A DNA stretch of 64,000 bases from contig OW388300.1 in assembly GCA_936450465.1 (NCBI GenBank), forward strand, positions 45,664,358 through 45,728,357, written 5' to 3'. The DNA is from Gibbula magus. Taxonomy: Eukaryota > Mollusca > Gastropoda > Trochida > Trochidae. Below are positions 1 through 11,300 of this stretch, piece by piece (position 1 is the stretch's first letter; every line of letters begins with the position of its first letter). The position numbers were made by a program, and so were the translations under genes. A model generated the notes under the pieces. That model was not told the origin of the DNA. It saw only the letters and a list, made by a program, of their open reading frames with translations, and did no database searches.

Positions 1-935
1 ACGAAATATTATTTTCTCGAGTTTCGATGGAAAAGTCTTAAAATAAAATTCAAATGAAGTTGAAACACCAAAAAGCGAAATCTACACATGATTATTATTC
101 GCATGACTAAGTTTCCCTGGGCTAGCCTTACGGGTTTGAGTCCTGGTCCGGAAACGAGATGTTAGTTATTTCAATGGAAACTAAAAATAAAATCCCAATG
201 AAGTTGAAAACTAGAAAGTGTTTTTACCCGTAAAAACAGATGTCTCCCCCTTCCTCAAATGCTCCAAACATCTAAACAATACTATCATAAAGCACCATTA
301 ATGTTCTCTGTATAATTCAACTCCAAAATTGTAGCAAACAAAATATTCAAAATTCTAAATGATTTTATGCTGAAATAAAAGCCAGTTTTTTTTAAAAAGA
401 CGAAGTCCAAATCGATGAGGTGGAAATAATTTTTTAAAATTTTTCTTAAAAATCTCTTACCCCAAAAAGGCACATCTACATGATGTGGAGAGACAGAATA
501 CCAAGTTTGGTGATGACTGGTCACAGTTTTAGAGATCTGCTCCGGAAACGAACACTACCCTTGAAATAGACCAAGTCCAAATCGTTGCCATGGAAATAAA
601 AAAAAATTAAAATTTAAAAAATCTCTTAACCCAAAAAAGGCACATCTACACGATATGGAGAGACAGTATACCAAGTTTGGTGATGATTGGTCACAGTTTT
701 AGAGATCTGCTCCGGAAACGAAATTGGAACGCCGACGCCAACGCCGACGGGAACTCAGCTAAAACCAATATGTCTCCCGACCCTTCGGAGACATAACTCC
801 AAATAGCACATCTACAAATGATGATTGGTTTCCATAACAAATTTCGTTGAGCTGGCGATTTCGGGTTTTGAATTCTGGTCCGACACGAAACCCGGACGCC
901 CGCATATCTATTCCCCTGCCAACTACGTTGAAGCG
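1..935 (+). repeat. Pearl/Helentron-like repeat cluster, tandem cores
   Basis: At least three related blocks of roughly 100-180 bases recur here (about 440-545, 600-720, with diverged ones near 40-250). Each holds a 'ggcacatctaca' segment, then 'accaagtttggtgatga', then 'agatctgctccggaaacg'. The last block is followed by a cytosine-rich inverted motif near 905-935. The same segments recur at 1500-1665, 2450-2550 and 10620-10890. A tandem core with a terminal cytosine/guanine hairpin is the layout of bivalve pearl elements, thought to be non-autonomous Helentron relatives. No gene is visible; the small reading frames are repeats of the core. Confidence 0.6.
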
Positions 936-999
936 GGCATAAGATAATTACAAGTTCAATATCAACAAGCAGACAGAGTCGGCCATATCACCCGCCTTT

Positions 1000-1395
1000 G
1001 GGAAAATTGATTGAAGAATAGTTGTTGCATAACAGTGACTATGAACCTTCTTATAGCCTGATGTAGCAGGATGTTTCATTTGTTGGCTCAGCACGGCAGG
1101 GATACCACTCCCTGTAAGGTTTGTAACATATCAAAACAACCTTAGCCTACCCAATATAAGGTTCATTGCAACTGATGGTTATCGTTTGCTGATGATCAAG
1201 ATGAAGATAGGTTTTTTAGGTTGTGAGCAAAGCCAAGGAGTTTGCACACACAATTTCAGCTCCTTAGACCAAGTGGTTCTGGAGAAGACGACAAAATGCG
1301 AAAAGTTTACAGACGGACGGACGGACGGACGGACGGACGGCGAACACCGTGCCATGCCATAAGCCCATCGGGCCTTTCAGGCCAGATGAGCTAAA
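1000..1395 (+). repeat. Repeat with (GGAC)n microsatellite
   Basis: A non-coding repeat that carries a clean tetranucleotide run of about seven GGAC/ACGG units at 1313-1341, followed by a GC-rich inverted stretch (about 1350-1390). The microsatellite sits at the same relative place as in the other pearl-like elements of this window, just before the element end. Confidence 0.5.
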
Positions 1396-1665
1396 AATAC
1401 ATCCATGGCAGTTTTTGAGTTCTGCTCCGGAAATTAATTATGAAGTTATTTATCCATGGATATGGTAAAAATTAAACAAATTAAAAATTGTGAAGAAGTT
1501 GAAAACCCCAAAAGGCACATCTACACATGATGATTGTTCCACACAAAGTTTCGTTGAGATTGGTCTTAGTTTTGAAGTTTGAGGCCGGAATGGAAAATCC
1601 CGGACGCACAGACAGACGGAGCTCATTTCTATATCCCCCGCCAACTTCGTTGTGGCGGGGGATAA
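1385..1665 (+). repeat. Pearl-like element ending in a perfect C/G hairpin
   Basis: A single copy of the 'ggcacatctaca' core (about 1510) ends in an inverted repeat at 1632-1662, where 'tatcccccgcca' faces its complement 'tggcgggggata' across a short 'acttcgttg' type loop. This hairpin is shared with the copies at 3466-3499, 7596-7629 and 34736-34767, so it is a terminal structure of the family and not chance. Confidence 0.6.
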
Positions 1666-2619
1666 CAAGCAGACCGAGTTGACTACATGTATATCCCCCG
1701 CCAAATGGGGAAACTTTTGGAACAATGGCATGGATCTTTATTCGTTATACATTCCCAATCATTCAAGTTTTTATAGACAGAACAATATTGATAACATCGT
1801 ACAATTCAAGTTCAGACTGCAAGTTCTGGAAGCGAATTTGTAAATGGCATTTTCTTGAAAACAGCTAAAAAGAAATCCCAAAAAGTTGAAAACCCGAAAA
1901 GGCACACATCTACACATGTATCAGAATTTGTTACCTATACTACACTTAGTTTCATTATCCCCCGCAGCGCGAACGAAATTGAATAACTGAAGAACTTTTT
2001 CACTGGACTCTTCATATTTTGCATATGGCCTGTCATATGGAGAGGAATGTTCCTACAGTTTTGTGACCTTGACCTTCATCGTTAGCGGAATATCTCAAGA
2101 ACCGTTCACTGAATTCTCTTCATAGCTTACACATAGCTTCTAGGAAAGACGAAGGGCTGAATTTGGTGACCTTGACATTATCCTCTAGGTCACAGCGGAA
2201 TTCAGCAGGGTATCTCAAGAACCGTTCACTGCAGTTTCATCATAACGTACACAATTAAAGCACATCCTAAGGATGACTGACGGTTGATTAAAACACAGGT
2301 GCTTGTATTGCTGAAAAAAAACGTTCCTAGGTCGAATACTTGATACGATATACCGTAATCGTAATACTTTCAAAGTATTGGACCGAGGAAGTTTTTTTCA
2401 GCAATACAAGCCCCTGTGAATTATATTTTGGTGACCTTGACATTCTCAAAAGGCGCATCTTCACATGTATGACGTCTGTTCCACACGCCAAGTTTCGTTG
2501 AACTATGCCGTGCGGTTTTTTTAGTTCTGTTCCGGAAATATTTCCGGGGATATTTTGAAGTTTTGAAATTTATTAATAATGATCATTAATGATCCAAATA
2601 AAATATTAATAAAACAAGC

Positions 2620-3500
2620 GTAGAAGCGAGCAAAGCTCATACCCCCGCTTCCCGCTTAGGTCAAAGAAGTTTCAAATAAGCAAATTATAAATCTGTGGCT
2701 ATTGATTAACATATCAATACAGTTTGATGAAGTGGATCACATAGCTTCTGAGGTTTCTACATAACATTGGAACATGTAAGCTATATAATTAAGGTCCAGT
2801 TGTCAAAAGGCACATCTAGGGATCATGGTTGACATGTGTTTCAAGTTTGGTGGTGCTTTCAAATGTAGTACAGGAGATATGCCTAGGACAAACTGACTTC
2901 TACATAGTCACTGTTGAAGTCATGTTTCCATAGCAACCATCCAAAAATAGCATTTGCATATTGGTCTTACCCTCAAAAGACACATCTAGGGATCATGGTT
3001 AACCTCTGTATCAAGTTAAGTGAAGCTGACATGCATAGTATGGGAGATATGGTCCGGACAACAAGACTTCTCTATAGAGTCCCTGTTTGTCACGTTTTCA
3101 TGGAAACGGCAAAAAATAAAATTCAGATATAGGTCCATGATATAGGTCTAACCCTCAAAACGCACAACTAGACAGCCTGTTTGACATGTGTATCAAGTTT
3201 GATGAAGCTAGCATGCGTAGTTTTGGAGATTTGCTCTGCACAAAATGACTTCTTTAAAGAGTCGCGTTTTAGTCACGTTTCCATGGAAACCGCAAAAATT
3301 AAAATTCAGAAATAGTTCTAACCCTCAAAAGGGACAACTAAGGATCATGGTTGACATGTGTATGAAGTTTGGTGATGCTAGCGTGTATAGTTTGGGAGAT
3401 CTGCTCCGCACAAAGTTTTGGGACGGACGGACAGACAGACGGACGGACGGAAAGAATGAACGCTATATACCCCCGCTTACGCAGTAAGGCGGGGGTATAA
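2620..3500 (+). repeat. Full pearl/Helentron-like element with 4 tandem cores
   Basis: The best-preserved plus-strand member. It opens with 'acccccgcttcccgctt' near 2640, then has four head-to-tail cores of about 150-170 bases (starting near 2795, 2966, 3137 and 3312), each with 'ctcaaaaggcacatctagg', 'atcatggttgacatgtgt' and 'caagtttggtgaagct'-like segments. A (GGAC/AGAC)n microsatellite follows at 3420-3450 and the element ends in a hairpin at 3466-3499. The same order appears in reverse at 7594-8310. Non-coding; the reading frames at 2914-3132 and 3245-3487 only follow the repeat. Confidence 0.65.
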
Positions 3501-3685
3501 AAAAACGTTCAATATCCATATATCCTATTTTGTCCAGTATATGTTGGGGCGGACAGACGGAGCCTATTACATTAGACCGGATAACTGATCGCTTCTCATT
3601 TTCTAAACCCATCAAGGTAAATTATAAACGGTTATGTGAAAAGCGGTCCACTTGATATCAGATGAACGGACTGAGTGATTTTGAA

Positions 3686-3691
3686 TTTATT
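3686..3691 (-). promoter_or_regulatory. Candidate polyadenylation signal (AATAAA)
   Basis: The minus strand reads AATAAA about 110 bases past the stop codon of the glycosyltransferase-like gene at 3802-4749. The position fits a 3' end, but AT-rich DNA produces this hexamer often. Confidence 0.35.
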
Positions 3692-3801
3692 TTGCGGCGT
3701 GTGAAACGGAGAACAAGTTTTCTTTACGTTAAAAGAATAACTAAGACACCTTATCCAGTAAAGATTTTAATATACTAGATAAAAACGCTGTAACCACATC
3801 C

Positions 3802-4749
3802 TCAAACCAGATCTTGGGAGGACGGAGTCCAGAAGTCCCATACCACTTTGATTCTTTTCCTCACCGTATTCGAGGCCCGGAGCTTACTGCAGTGGTGGTG
3901 GTACACGAAGAGCACCAGACACGGGTTCAACACTCTGTACCCCAGAACGTCTCTGTACACACGCACGATCATATTGTCTATTCCTAGGCTGAATGCTAAA
4001 TGGTTCAACATCGTCATCGCCAGTTTTGGTAATGGATCGCGTGGTACAAACAGATAAGCCTCATGGGAACCAATGTAATGAACGCAGAAGTTGCTTCGTT
4101 CTGCGGCAGGACAGTCTTTAGTCCCATTCTCATGTCGAGACAATGCGTACATCAAGTGATTTGTCGACATCAAGTTGAAGTCTGCGTATTCAAAACCCTT
4201 GTCCAGATAGACGTCTGCTTGCGTTATCATTACCAGCTCACCTAGCAGCTTGTCAAAGGCATACTTGTGTAAGGTCAAGGTTATCTGAGGGGAGGCAACT
4301 CTCTGCAACAGTAAGTCCTCTCGTTCTCCGAGGTGTTTCTCGATGTAGTCTGGCATATCTTCTTCATCATACAAAAGATGGACTCTTCTCACGTGAGGGT
4401 TCTGCAGGTTCTTCTTCAGACACGAGAGGTACTCCTCCATCCTGGAGTTCAGGAGACCGATGTTATTCCCGGCCTGCAGGTACTTGTTGGAGGTGAGATT
4501 GCCTCCTTCCGGCACGTACAAGGGAAAGGACACCACTAAATGGATTCTCCTGGTGAAGTTCCGATTAATGATGTTTTGCTTGATCGGAAAACCGTGAGGT
4601 GCACCGATGATCTCTGTTGACCCACTGACCCTGCGACCACGGACTAAGAGTCTGTCGCTCTGGTCAATGAGGTACATCACAGATCCTAACCCCAACACCG
4701 TCAAAACTTTGAAAATGGCTCCCAGCTGTAAAAAGCTGGGATTTTCCAT
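3802..4749 (-). CDS. Type II membrane glycosyltransferase-like protein
   Basis: A single 315-residue reading frame, the longest in the window, far longer than chance frames here. Residues 8-27 form a hydrophobic signal anchor after a short N-tail, so the protein should be a type II Golgi/ER membrane protein with a lumenal domain. Three N-glycosylation sequons lie in the lumenal part (N64, N84, N208). The catalytic-like core has 'ITQADVYLDKGFE' (176-187; a variant of the N/QADIY-type DXD region), 'YALSRHE' (201-207), 'YIGSHEAYLF' (225-234) and a C-terminal block with 'LGIDN' (255-259) and 'GYRVLNP' (270-276) followed by a histidine-rich strand ('YHHHCS', 283-288). This order recalls a broadly spread, poorly studied glycosyltransferase group; donor and acceptor are unknown. 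An acceptor-like 'ttattttcag' abuts the ATG, so an upstream 5' UTR exon is likely. Family assignment is from memory of motifs and is inference. Confidence 0.72.
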   Translation of the reverse strand: MENPSFLQLGAIFKVLTVLGLGSVMYLIDQSDRLLVRGRRVSGSTEIIGAPHGFPIKQNIINRNFTRRIHLVVSFPLYVPEGGNLTSNKYLQAGNNIGLLNSRMEEYLSCLKKNLQNPHVRRVHLLYDEEDMPDYIEKHLGEREDLLLQRVASPQITLTLHKYAFDKLLGELVMITQADVYLDKGFEYADFNLMSTNHLMYALSRHENGTKDCPAAERSNFCVHYIGSHEAYLFVPRDPLPKLAMTMLNHLAFSLGIDNMIVRVYRDVLGYRVLNPCLVLFVYHHHCSKLRASNTVRKRIKVVWDFWTPSSQDLV

Positions 4750-5990
4750 CTGAAAATAAAGACAAAATCCATATAAAGAGCTTTTATAACAATATTCATA
4801 ACATTTAGAGAAGGTGTGTTACAATATTTAATTTTTTTACAGCAAGTGGCTTCGAAAACACTGCATTGAATACTTATATGCGACCCATTTCCGTGTTCTT
4901 TAGTTCAAATTGTGTCCCCTTTTCTAGCCTCTGTTGGAACGGTTTCCATGGAAATCGGAATCCGAATAATTCAAGTACCAAGCGACTGGCACCATTTCCA
5001 GTTTTAAGTCTGAACACATACCAAGTCTCATTAAATAAATTGAGATATTGCATATGGTGGTTAGCGTTCTTTCCGACCTAAGTTCAAATTGTTTCCATTG
5101 AGTGAGTGAGTTAGGGTTTAACGCCGTTTTCATGAGTATTTCACTTATATCACGGCTGCTAGTATTATGGCAGGGAGAAAGCCCGCAACGTGTTTCCATT
5201 GAAAAAAAACATTGACAAAACAAATTCAGAATAATTTAAGTAGCAAAAGGCATCACTCAACCACTAGGTCTAACCACAAACCATAGGTTTTTAAATATGT
5301 CCCGGAATTTTTTTTATATAATAAGCATTTCGGAAGCATGACTGGATTGAGGACGGAGGCGAAAACATTTTACACTCAAAGTTTTGACGGAGATAATCGC
5401 GTGCCGAATATTCAAGGATTTACGGTGCGTATATTAAGGAACGAATTCCTCAATGCCTTTCAGAGCTCAAAAAGCCCAAAAGTGAAAGACCAACTAACTC
5501 AATTTCCTAGACACTGCAAAAAATGGGAAAATCCATCATTCATACCACAGCTGCGACTTTCCAATGTAGGAACCTGCAAGTCTCATAATGAGGGCGAAAT
5601 GTATAAGAGAAACTTTTGGACAGGACAATCCTATTCTAGACAAACACAATCAAAATGCAATCATTATCGCAACAAACAATTCAGGTCTAAACAAGTAAAT
5701 CCAGGGATAATGGTTGGCTTGTGGATCAGGTTTCATGAATTTGACATCTAAATTGACAGACAAAAGCAACTATAATACTTTTCAGAGTTAAGAACAAACT
5801 AAGGTTGTCTGATACGAGAGAGAGAATTCGACCATTTGTCATGCGATAGTTTGTGTTTCAATCACAAATATGTGGTGAAATTACTCTCCGGCCAAAGTAT
5901 AGTTTTTGAACACAAGGTTTGCCATTTAAGTTCAGAGTTGATATGAAATTTATAAAATATGTTAATAAAAGATAAGACAAAATTTACCCT
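4750..5990. other. Intergenic, with a SINE-like fragment
   Basis: No gene seen. At 5097-5205 there is a fragment starting 'gtgagtgagttagggttt' and continuing 'cgccgttttcatgagtatt', related to segments at 30785-30900 and 54260-54320. Sequences starting GTGAGTGAGTTTAGTTTTACGCC are a common dispersed SINE-like family in molluscs. The plus-strand frame at 5338-5751 (137 codons) shows no recognisable motif and is probably fortuitous. Confidence 0.45.
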
Positions 5991-5995
5991 CAGAT

Positions 5996-6260
5996 TTTAA
6001 AAGGCACTGTAGCACGAATTTCTTACTGATATAACGTGCTCTAACAAAAATGTATGTTAGTGTTACCAAAGGCTAAATAATACTCCTATATCAATACAAA
6101 ACGAATGCTCATGTTCGATTAAGCCATTCGAGACCATTTCCCATCGAGCAGCTATTTCATGTGTTCACATTAAAACGGCCGTTCGGATGTAGCTCAATTG
6201 ATCTGACTGATGTAGCGATGCCGAAACTTTAAAATACAATTACTTCGCATTATAGCATTA
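5996..6260 (-). mobile_element. Diverged MITE related to the copy at 44533
   Basis: The block starts 'ttaaaaggcactgtagcacg' and contains 'accatttcccatcgagc' and 'catgtgttcacattaaaa', which are found in inverted order and complement at about 44875-44925. Ends are eroded, so limits are approximate. Confidence 0.4.
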
Positions 6261-6428
6261 CACAACTCAATTTACTTCCGATTTCACCAGTAGGCTTATC
6301 AAAGCATGTTTAGTATGACACTTTGACTAAACATTAAAAACAAAACACTTGTGTGAAATAATTTATATTCATTTAAAATACAGATTATGACTTTGCGATA
6401 TTGACATTTACCGTCAATGAAATATTTG

Positions 6429-7233
6429 TCAGTAATGCAAGTCTGAAGTACTGGCAGAGCCATAAATGAAGGAACTGATTCGCTTTTTCTGTTCAACCCT
6501 TGTACGCTTGTATTCTCGAACTGCGGTCGAGCTATGGCCAGTCACCTCTGAGTTCAGCTGTTCATCAACGCCAGCCTCGTAAAGGCAACTGGCAGCAGAG
6601 GCTCCGGTCGAATGATTGCTCCGATATCCAGATAGGGCAGCAGACTTGCAGATATCAGCAACTGTAGAAGTGAGCTTACGGCGCCCAACTCTGCCACCTG
6701 TACCAAACCTCGCCCTGTGGTTTCTGTATTGGACGATGGCAGAAAGCCATGTTTTCACTATCACATCTGTGCAATGAGTTAAATACTTCTCATAGTTTAG
6801 CAATGCGTTTGATGGAGTCAAGGTTTCCATAGGCAACAGCCGATTTAACCTTACATTTCATATGTTTCAATCCACCTTGGTTTGCTTTCGCGACATCCTC
6901 GAGACAAATCTCCCATGTTGATTCTCATCTAATTTCAACAGTGATGTGGGTTCTCTTCGCAAGTCACGATGATTTTGGCCGCCCCTGAGAGCAAGGTTCA
7001 AACCATCCAGAGGGGAAGTCGGTACCGTCACATTTCTTCACTTCACAAAATAAATCTGATACGGTGTAGTTAACTTCATCCATTGTCATCTCCTCGAGAG
7101 GTACCAAGAGTAAACTCAGGTTTGCGGATTCACAAGTGAAATTTAACGCAAATATGCTGCGCAACAGAGATAAACAACCAGTTTTCCCTGGTCGTTCGTC
7201 TCTGTTGCGCAAAATATTTGCGCTAATCTTCAC
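6429..7233 (-). pseudogene. Crypton-like tyrosine recombinase remnant
   Basis: Two minus-strand segments belong together. The upstream one (within 6964-7233) carries 'MTMDEVNYTVSDLFCEVKK' followed by 'DGTDFP', the N-terminal motif type of the Crypton/DUF3504 recombinase family. The downstream one (6429-6836, 135 codons) carries the catalytic end: 'GYRSNHSTGAS' where the family box normally reads HxxR, 'EVTGHSS' with the second conserved histidine, and 'REYKRT' with the candidate nucleophile tyrosine. The arginine of the HxxR box is replaced by glycine and the two halves are not in one open frame, so the enzyme is dead. Crypton elements move as DNA by a tyrosine recombinase. Family call from motif order; exact subgroup not determined. 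Confidence 0.65.
7143..7226. repeat. 84-bp hairpin next to the Crypton remnant
   Basis: Arms of about 27 bases ('aacgcaaatatgctgcgcaa' and its near complement ending 'gcaaaatatttgcgctaa') face each other across a short 'accagttttccctggt'-type centre which is itself symmetric. It lies at the 5' edge of the recombinase remnant. Confidence 0.6.
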
Positions 7234-7413
7234 CGTGTTTCAGTACCGACTCGTGTTTCAGTACTGACTCGTGTTTCAGTACTGACTCGTGTTTCAGTAC
7301 TGACTCGTGTTTCAGTACTGACTCGTGTTTCAGTACTGACTCGTGTTTCAGTACTGACTCGTGTTTCAGTACTGACTCGTGTTTCAGTACTGACTCGTGT
7401 TTCAGTACTGACT
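7234..7413 (+). repeat. 18-bp minisatellite, ten copies
   Basis: Unit 'gtgtttcagtactgactc' repeated ten times head to tail with almost no variation (the first copy has 'accgactc'). Because 18 is a multiple of three, it stays open on the minus strand as repeated Ser-Val-Leu-Lys-His-Glu, but nothing suggests that this is translated. High identity between units points to recent expansion. Confidence 0.9.
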
Positions 7414-7593
7414 CCTGCGCGTGCACTGCGATTAGTCTGTCACGTGACTGCCCATCGGATCTTGGCCTTTGTACTGTCAGCATACCTAAAACCCAATAAA
7501 CAGTTATCAAAACAGGGAATGGCATTTATTGATATTATCCAAACGTATTTTGAAGTATATAAAGTATTTTGTTATATACTGGAAGTTTCGTTA

Positions 7594-8310
7594 TTATATC
7601 CCGCCTTACAGCGTAAGCGGGGGTATATAGCGTTCATTCTGTCCGGCTGTCCGTTAGTAACAAAACTTGGTGCAGAGCATATCTCTCGAACTATACATGC
7701 TAGCTTCACCAAATTTGCCACACGTTAGCCATGATCTCTAGTTGTGCCTTTTGAGGGTTAGACTTATTTTTTTAATTTTATTTTTTTCGGTTTCCATGGA
7801 AACATGACCAAAACAGTGACTCTGTACGGAAGTCATTTTGTGCAGAGCATATCTCCCAAACTATACCTGCTAGCTTCACCAAACTTGCTCCACTTGTTAA
7901 ACATTATCTCTAGTTGTGCCTTTTGAGGGTTAGATCAACTATTTAATGTTATTTTTAGGGTAAGACCGATTTCTGAATTATTTTTTTTTTGTGTGGTTTC
8001 CATGGACACATGACCAAACCGTGACTCAATAAGGACGTCATTTTGTGTTGAACCGATTTCCTAAACTAAACATCCTAGCTCCACTAAACTTCATACACAT
8101 GTCAACAATGATGCCTAGATGTGCCTTTTGAGGGTTAGACCTATTTCTGAATTTTATTTTTGGCGGTTTCATGGAAACATGGTTTAACAGTTATCTCTGG
8201 AACTTTACACACAGGTTAGTCATTCTATGCCTTTCCTATTTTCAGTTATGTCAAAACTATATTTGAAAGCGGGGGTATGTGAGCTGTGCTCACTTCTACA
8301 CTTGCTAAGG
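7594..8310 (-). repeat. Reverse-oriented pearl/Helentron-like element
   Basis: The mirror of the element at 2620-3500: the hairpin comes first (7596-7629, 'tatatcccgccttacagcg' against 'taagcgggggtatat'), followed by three to four cores (about 7660-7740, 7830-7930, 8040-8140) with 'tgccttttgagggttaga' and 'ggtttccatggaaacatgac'. It ends near 'gcgggggtatgtgagctg' at about 8268-8290. Non-coding. Confidence 0.6.
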
Positions 8311-11300
8311 TTAGTTTTTATTCAAATCAAATCCATCAAATAACGAAACATCAAATCATTTAGAATATAGAAAATTTAATTATATTTTGACGTCATCCAA
8401 TTTTAACTTTTATAACTTTAATAATAAAAAGTGTTTTACTTGAACTGTAACTCGATAGTCTTGATCACTAGACCAACTCAATGGACCACCCTCCTTACAA
8501 TTTGTTCTGAAAGTATTTCCCAATTTAGGTGTACCCAGGGCAATATAGACATTGTGTCTGCGACTTAAAAGTTTGCAAAATTTTATTGCGTTCTCAATTT
8601 GTGTTCCTGACTAGCTACTGTAAACGACAACTAAAATATCGACAAATTCAGAAAAACATTTTTAGTTTCACGAAACAAAAAGCTTTTGAAACAATGTGAC
8701 CAATAGACGAACGGACGAACAAACTGGCTGCTAAATCACAATTGAAACACTTACTTTTTCTTTTGCAAGTTGTCCATTTGTTCGTCAGATAGTGGTGGGT
8801 GGAAAGGGTTTGCAATCAACGGGTGTGATGTGGCTTCGAATTCACTTTCGACGGCAAGACAAGACGCCACCAAATAGTCCTCAGACTTCGCTGATATGTC
8901 ATCCGAGGAGGATATGTCGTGGTTCTTAATGAACTGTTCATGTTAAGTCTCAGGATCCAGTTTACAACACCATCTTTGCGGAAGTTTGACGTCATAACTG
9001 CGACTTCAATGCAAAAATCCATGGCAAAGGTGACGTCAAACTTCCGCAAAGATGGTGGCAGCATTTAATTCTCGGCCACCATACTTTCCAAGCGAAACTG
9101 ACTATTTTTTTAATTGCAAATTAAATACGCTAATTTATCGACTAGTACAACTGCCGGTTTTGAGAGGACAAGACGATAAAAAGTTGGTGCTGCAGGTCGT
9201 GAGAGTTTTAGATAGTTAGGGTTGTTTTTGTGTTGTTATTTCGCTTTTGAATACTTTAGAACTATACCGTGGTGATGTTTATTGCCTTCAAAGTCATTAA
9301 TTCGAGGGTTTCAAGTCAAAACTTGCATATAATCGGCAAAGTGCTAAACGGCGTGTTTGATTAGGCACTTGCACTTGCCGAATACTCGGGAAAACGGCGT
9401 ACATTAATCATCCGGCAAAAATTTTCAGAATACGTCGATCGACGTATGGTTCTATACGCTGATTGATGTATTATACGCCGATTGACGTATTATACGCCGA
9501 TTTCAGGGTTTCCCCAACCTGTACAATACTTAAATTGTGTCAAAAACATGCCGTCGTAAGAGCTCTACATATTGCTTGTTCCTTTTCAGCAACCGAATGA
9601 GAATGAACAAACCCACGCGACTGACGTGATTATTGAGTCTTGTTTGAAGCATAGGCCTAGCGAATGTATCGAGCATGTGCACATCACTCAGATTAATGAC
9701 TGTTGCGTTTGTGAGGCCCTCTACACATGTACGTGGTACGATAAATTTTACATTTTGCAAAAAACACGTTATATTGTTTATTCATTATTTTAACTTTCTT
9801 TGTCTCGGTATTCATTTTGACTGTATTTAAAGCGGGAAAACATTCTCGTATTTGTCCATTCCTTGAAAATAAAGGGACTCGGGCCCTACGGGTTCTCGTC
9901 TCAATTATTTTTAAGGAATGGACAGATACTCGTTATTTCTCCTTTACAAAGTAGACTTTAAAATATGGTACAGTAATGGAATGGTCAACCATTTTGCTGA
10001 AATTCTACCGAAAACTCTACCTCACATTGAAGAGTTCCCTACCACTGTCGCTTTATAAATACGTCGTACCATTTTCTTCGAATACGGATAGTCGTTTTCT
10101 ATGGATACGGTTTATCGAGTCGGGTAAGGAGATGTTTTACCCATTATTATATCAATATACTGTATAAACTAATAAAGTTATAGCAAATTTTAGGACGGAA
10201 ACATATGCACAAAACGTGCTACATAGCTTTTAATTCGTTGACGCATTATTGCTGTAAAGGTCATAACATTTAAACGTCATTCAATTTTACTGTTTCACGC
10301 ATAAGTTAACGACAGTTACTTAAAAGCATATTTATAAGAAACAAATAATGTTTCGTGAGATTGAAAGATTAGTTTTATTTGCCTCTGGAGATAGGTAAAA
10401 CGACCGAAAAGAAGAATTACATGGCATGGAATAAAATATATTGTATTTGTGTGCATACTGTCTTTCGCCAAATGAGAATCACTTTATATTTGGAGAGATC
10501 TGTTCCCGACTTCCTCAAATGTTCCAATCTAGTTGAAACTAGCTGTAATACAGTACTGGTATACGTCCCCCAAGTCCGTCATTACGTGACGTATACCATT
10601 ACATCCGGTCCCACATGATCTGTAACTGTAAGGCCACTTCAATAGGTGGATAATATACACGCAGAGTTTCAGGAAGATATGGTGAAGGGTTTTGGAATAG
10701 CGCTCTCGAAAGCAACTTTTTATCAGAAATTTTAAAATATCAAAAGGCTCCACTTCAGTTAGTGGGTATCACATGGATGCAAAGTTTCAGAAAGCTGTCA
10801 GGTACAGTTTAAGAGTTCTACTCCGGAAACGAAATGATTACGGACGGACGGGCGGACGGACTGGGCGACGACTATGCCACGGTAATAGGGTATTACATAC
10901 CGGTGGAATACTAATTTCAAGGTCTTACTTACTTCAAAGATTTTTCTGTTGCAGGTTGCACCGCCACGTGCATAGATCGCACACCTCAATCGGTAATAGC
11001 TCGGCAGTCCCCGCCTCGCCCTGTCAGTATTTATATGCGCAGGTGCTGCACGTGCATGGCGTGGTTCATGCATCCATTGAATTGTCGGTGTGACGGGTCC
11101 CGATTGTTTGGATCAGGTTTGAATCCTAGTCGGTTTATCTACATGTATTAAATCATTGAATAACTTAGTTTTAAATATCTACCTCTGAAGTGGATTTTGA
11201 AGTCATTGATTCCGTCGACTAACATGTGTTCTGGTACGAGTGACTGTTGGTACACTCTTCAAAACATGAAACGCAAATTTTAGGGAGAAACGTTTGTTTG

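Noticed and set aside
5338..5751. 137-codon plus-strand frame
   Set aside because: No recognisable domain, odd composition, and no flanking splice sites that would link it to other exons.
7223..7525. 100-codon minus-strand frame with ten SVLKHE repeats
   Set aside because: Produced by the 18-bp minisatellite; flanking codons show no domain and no splice support.
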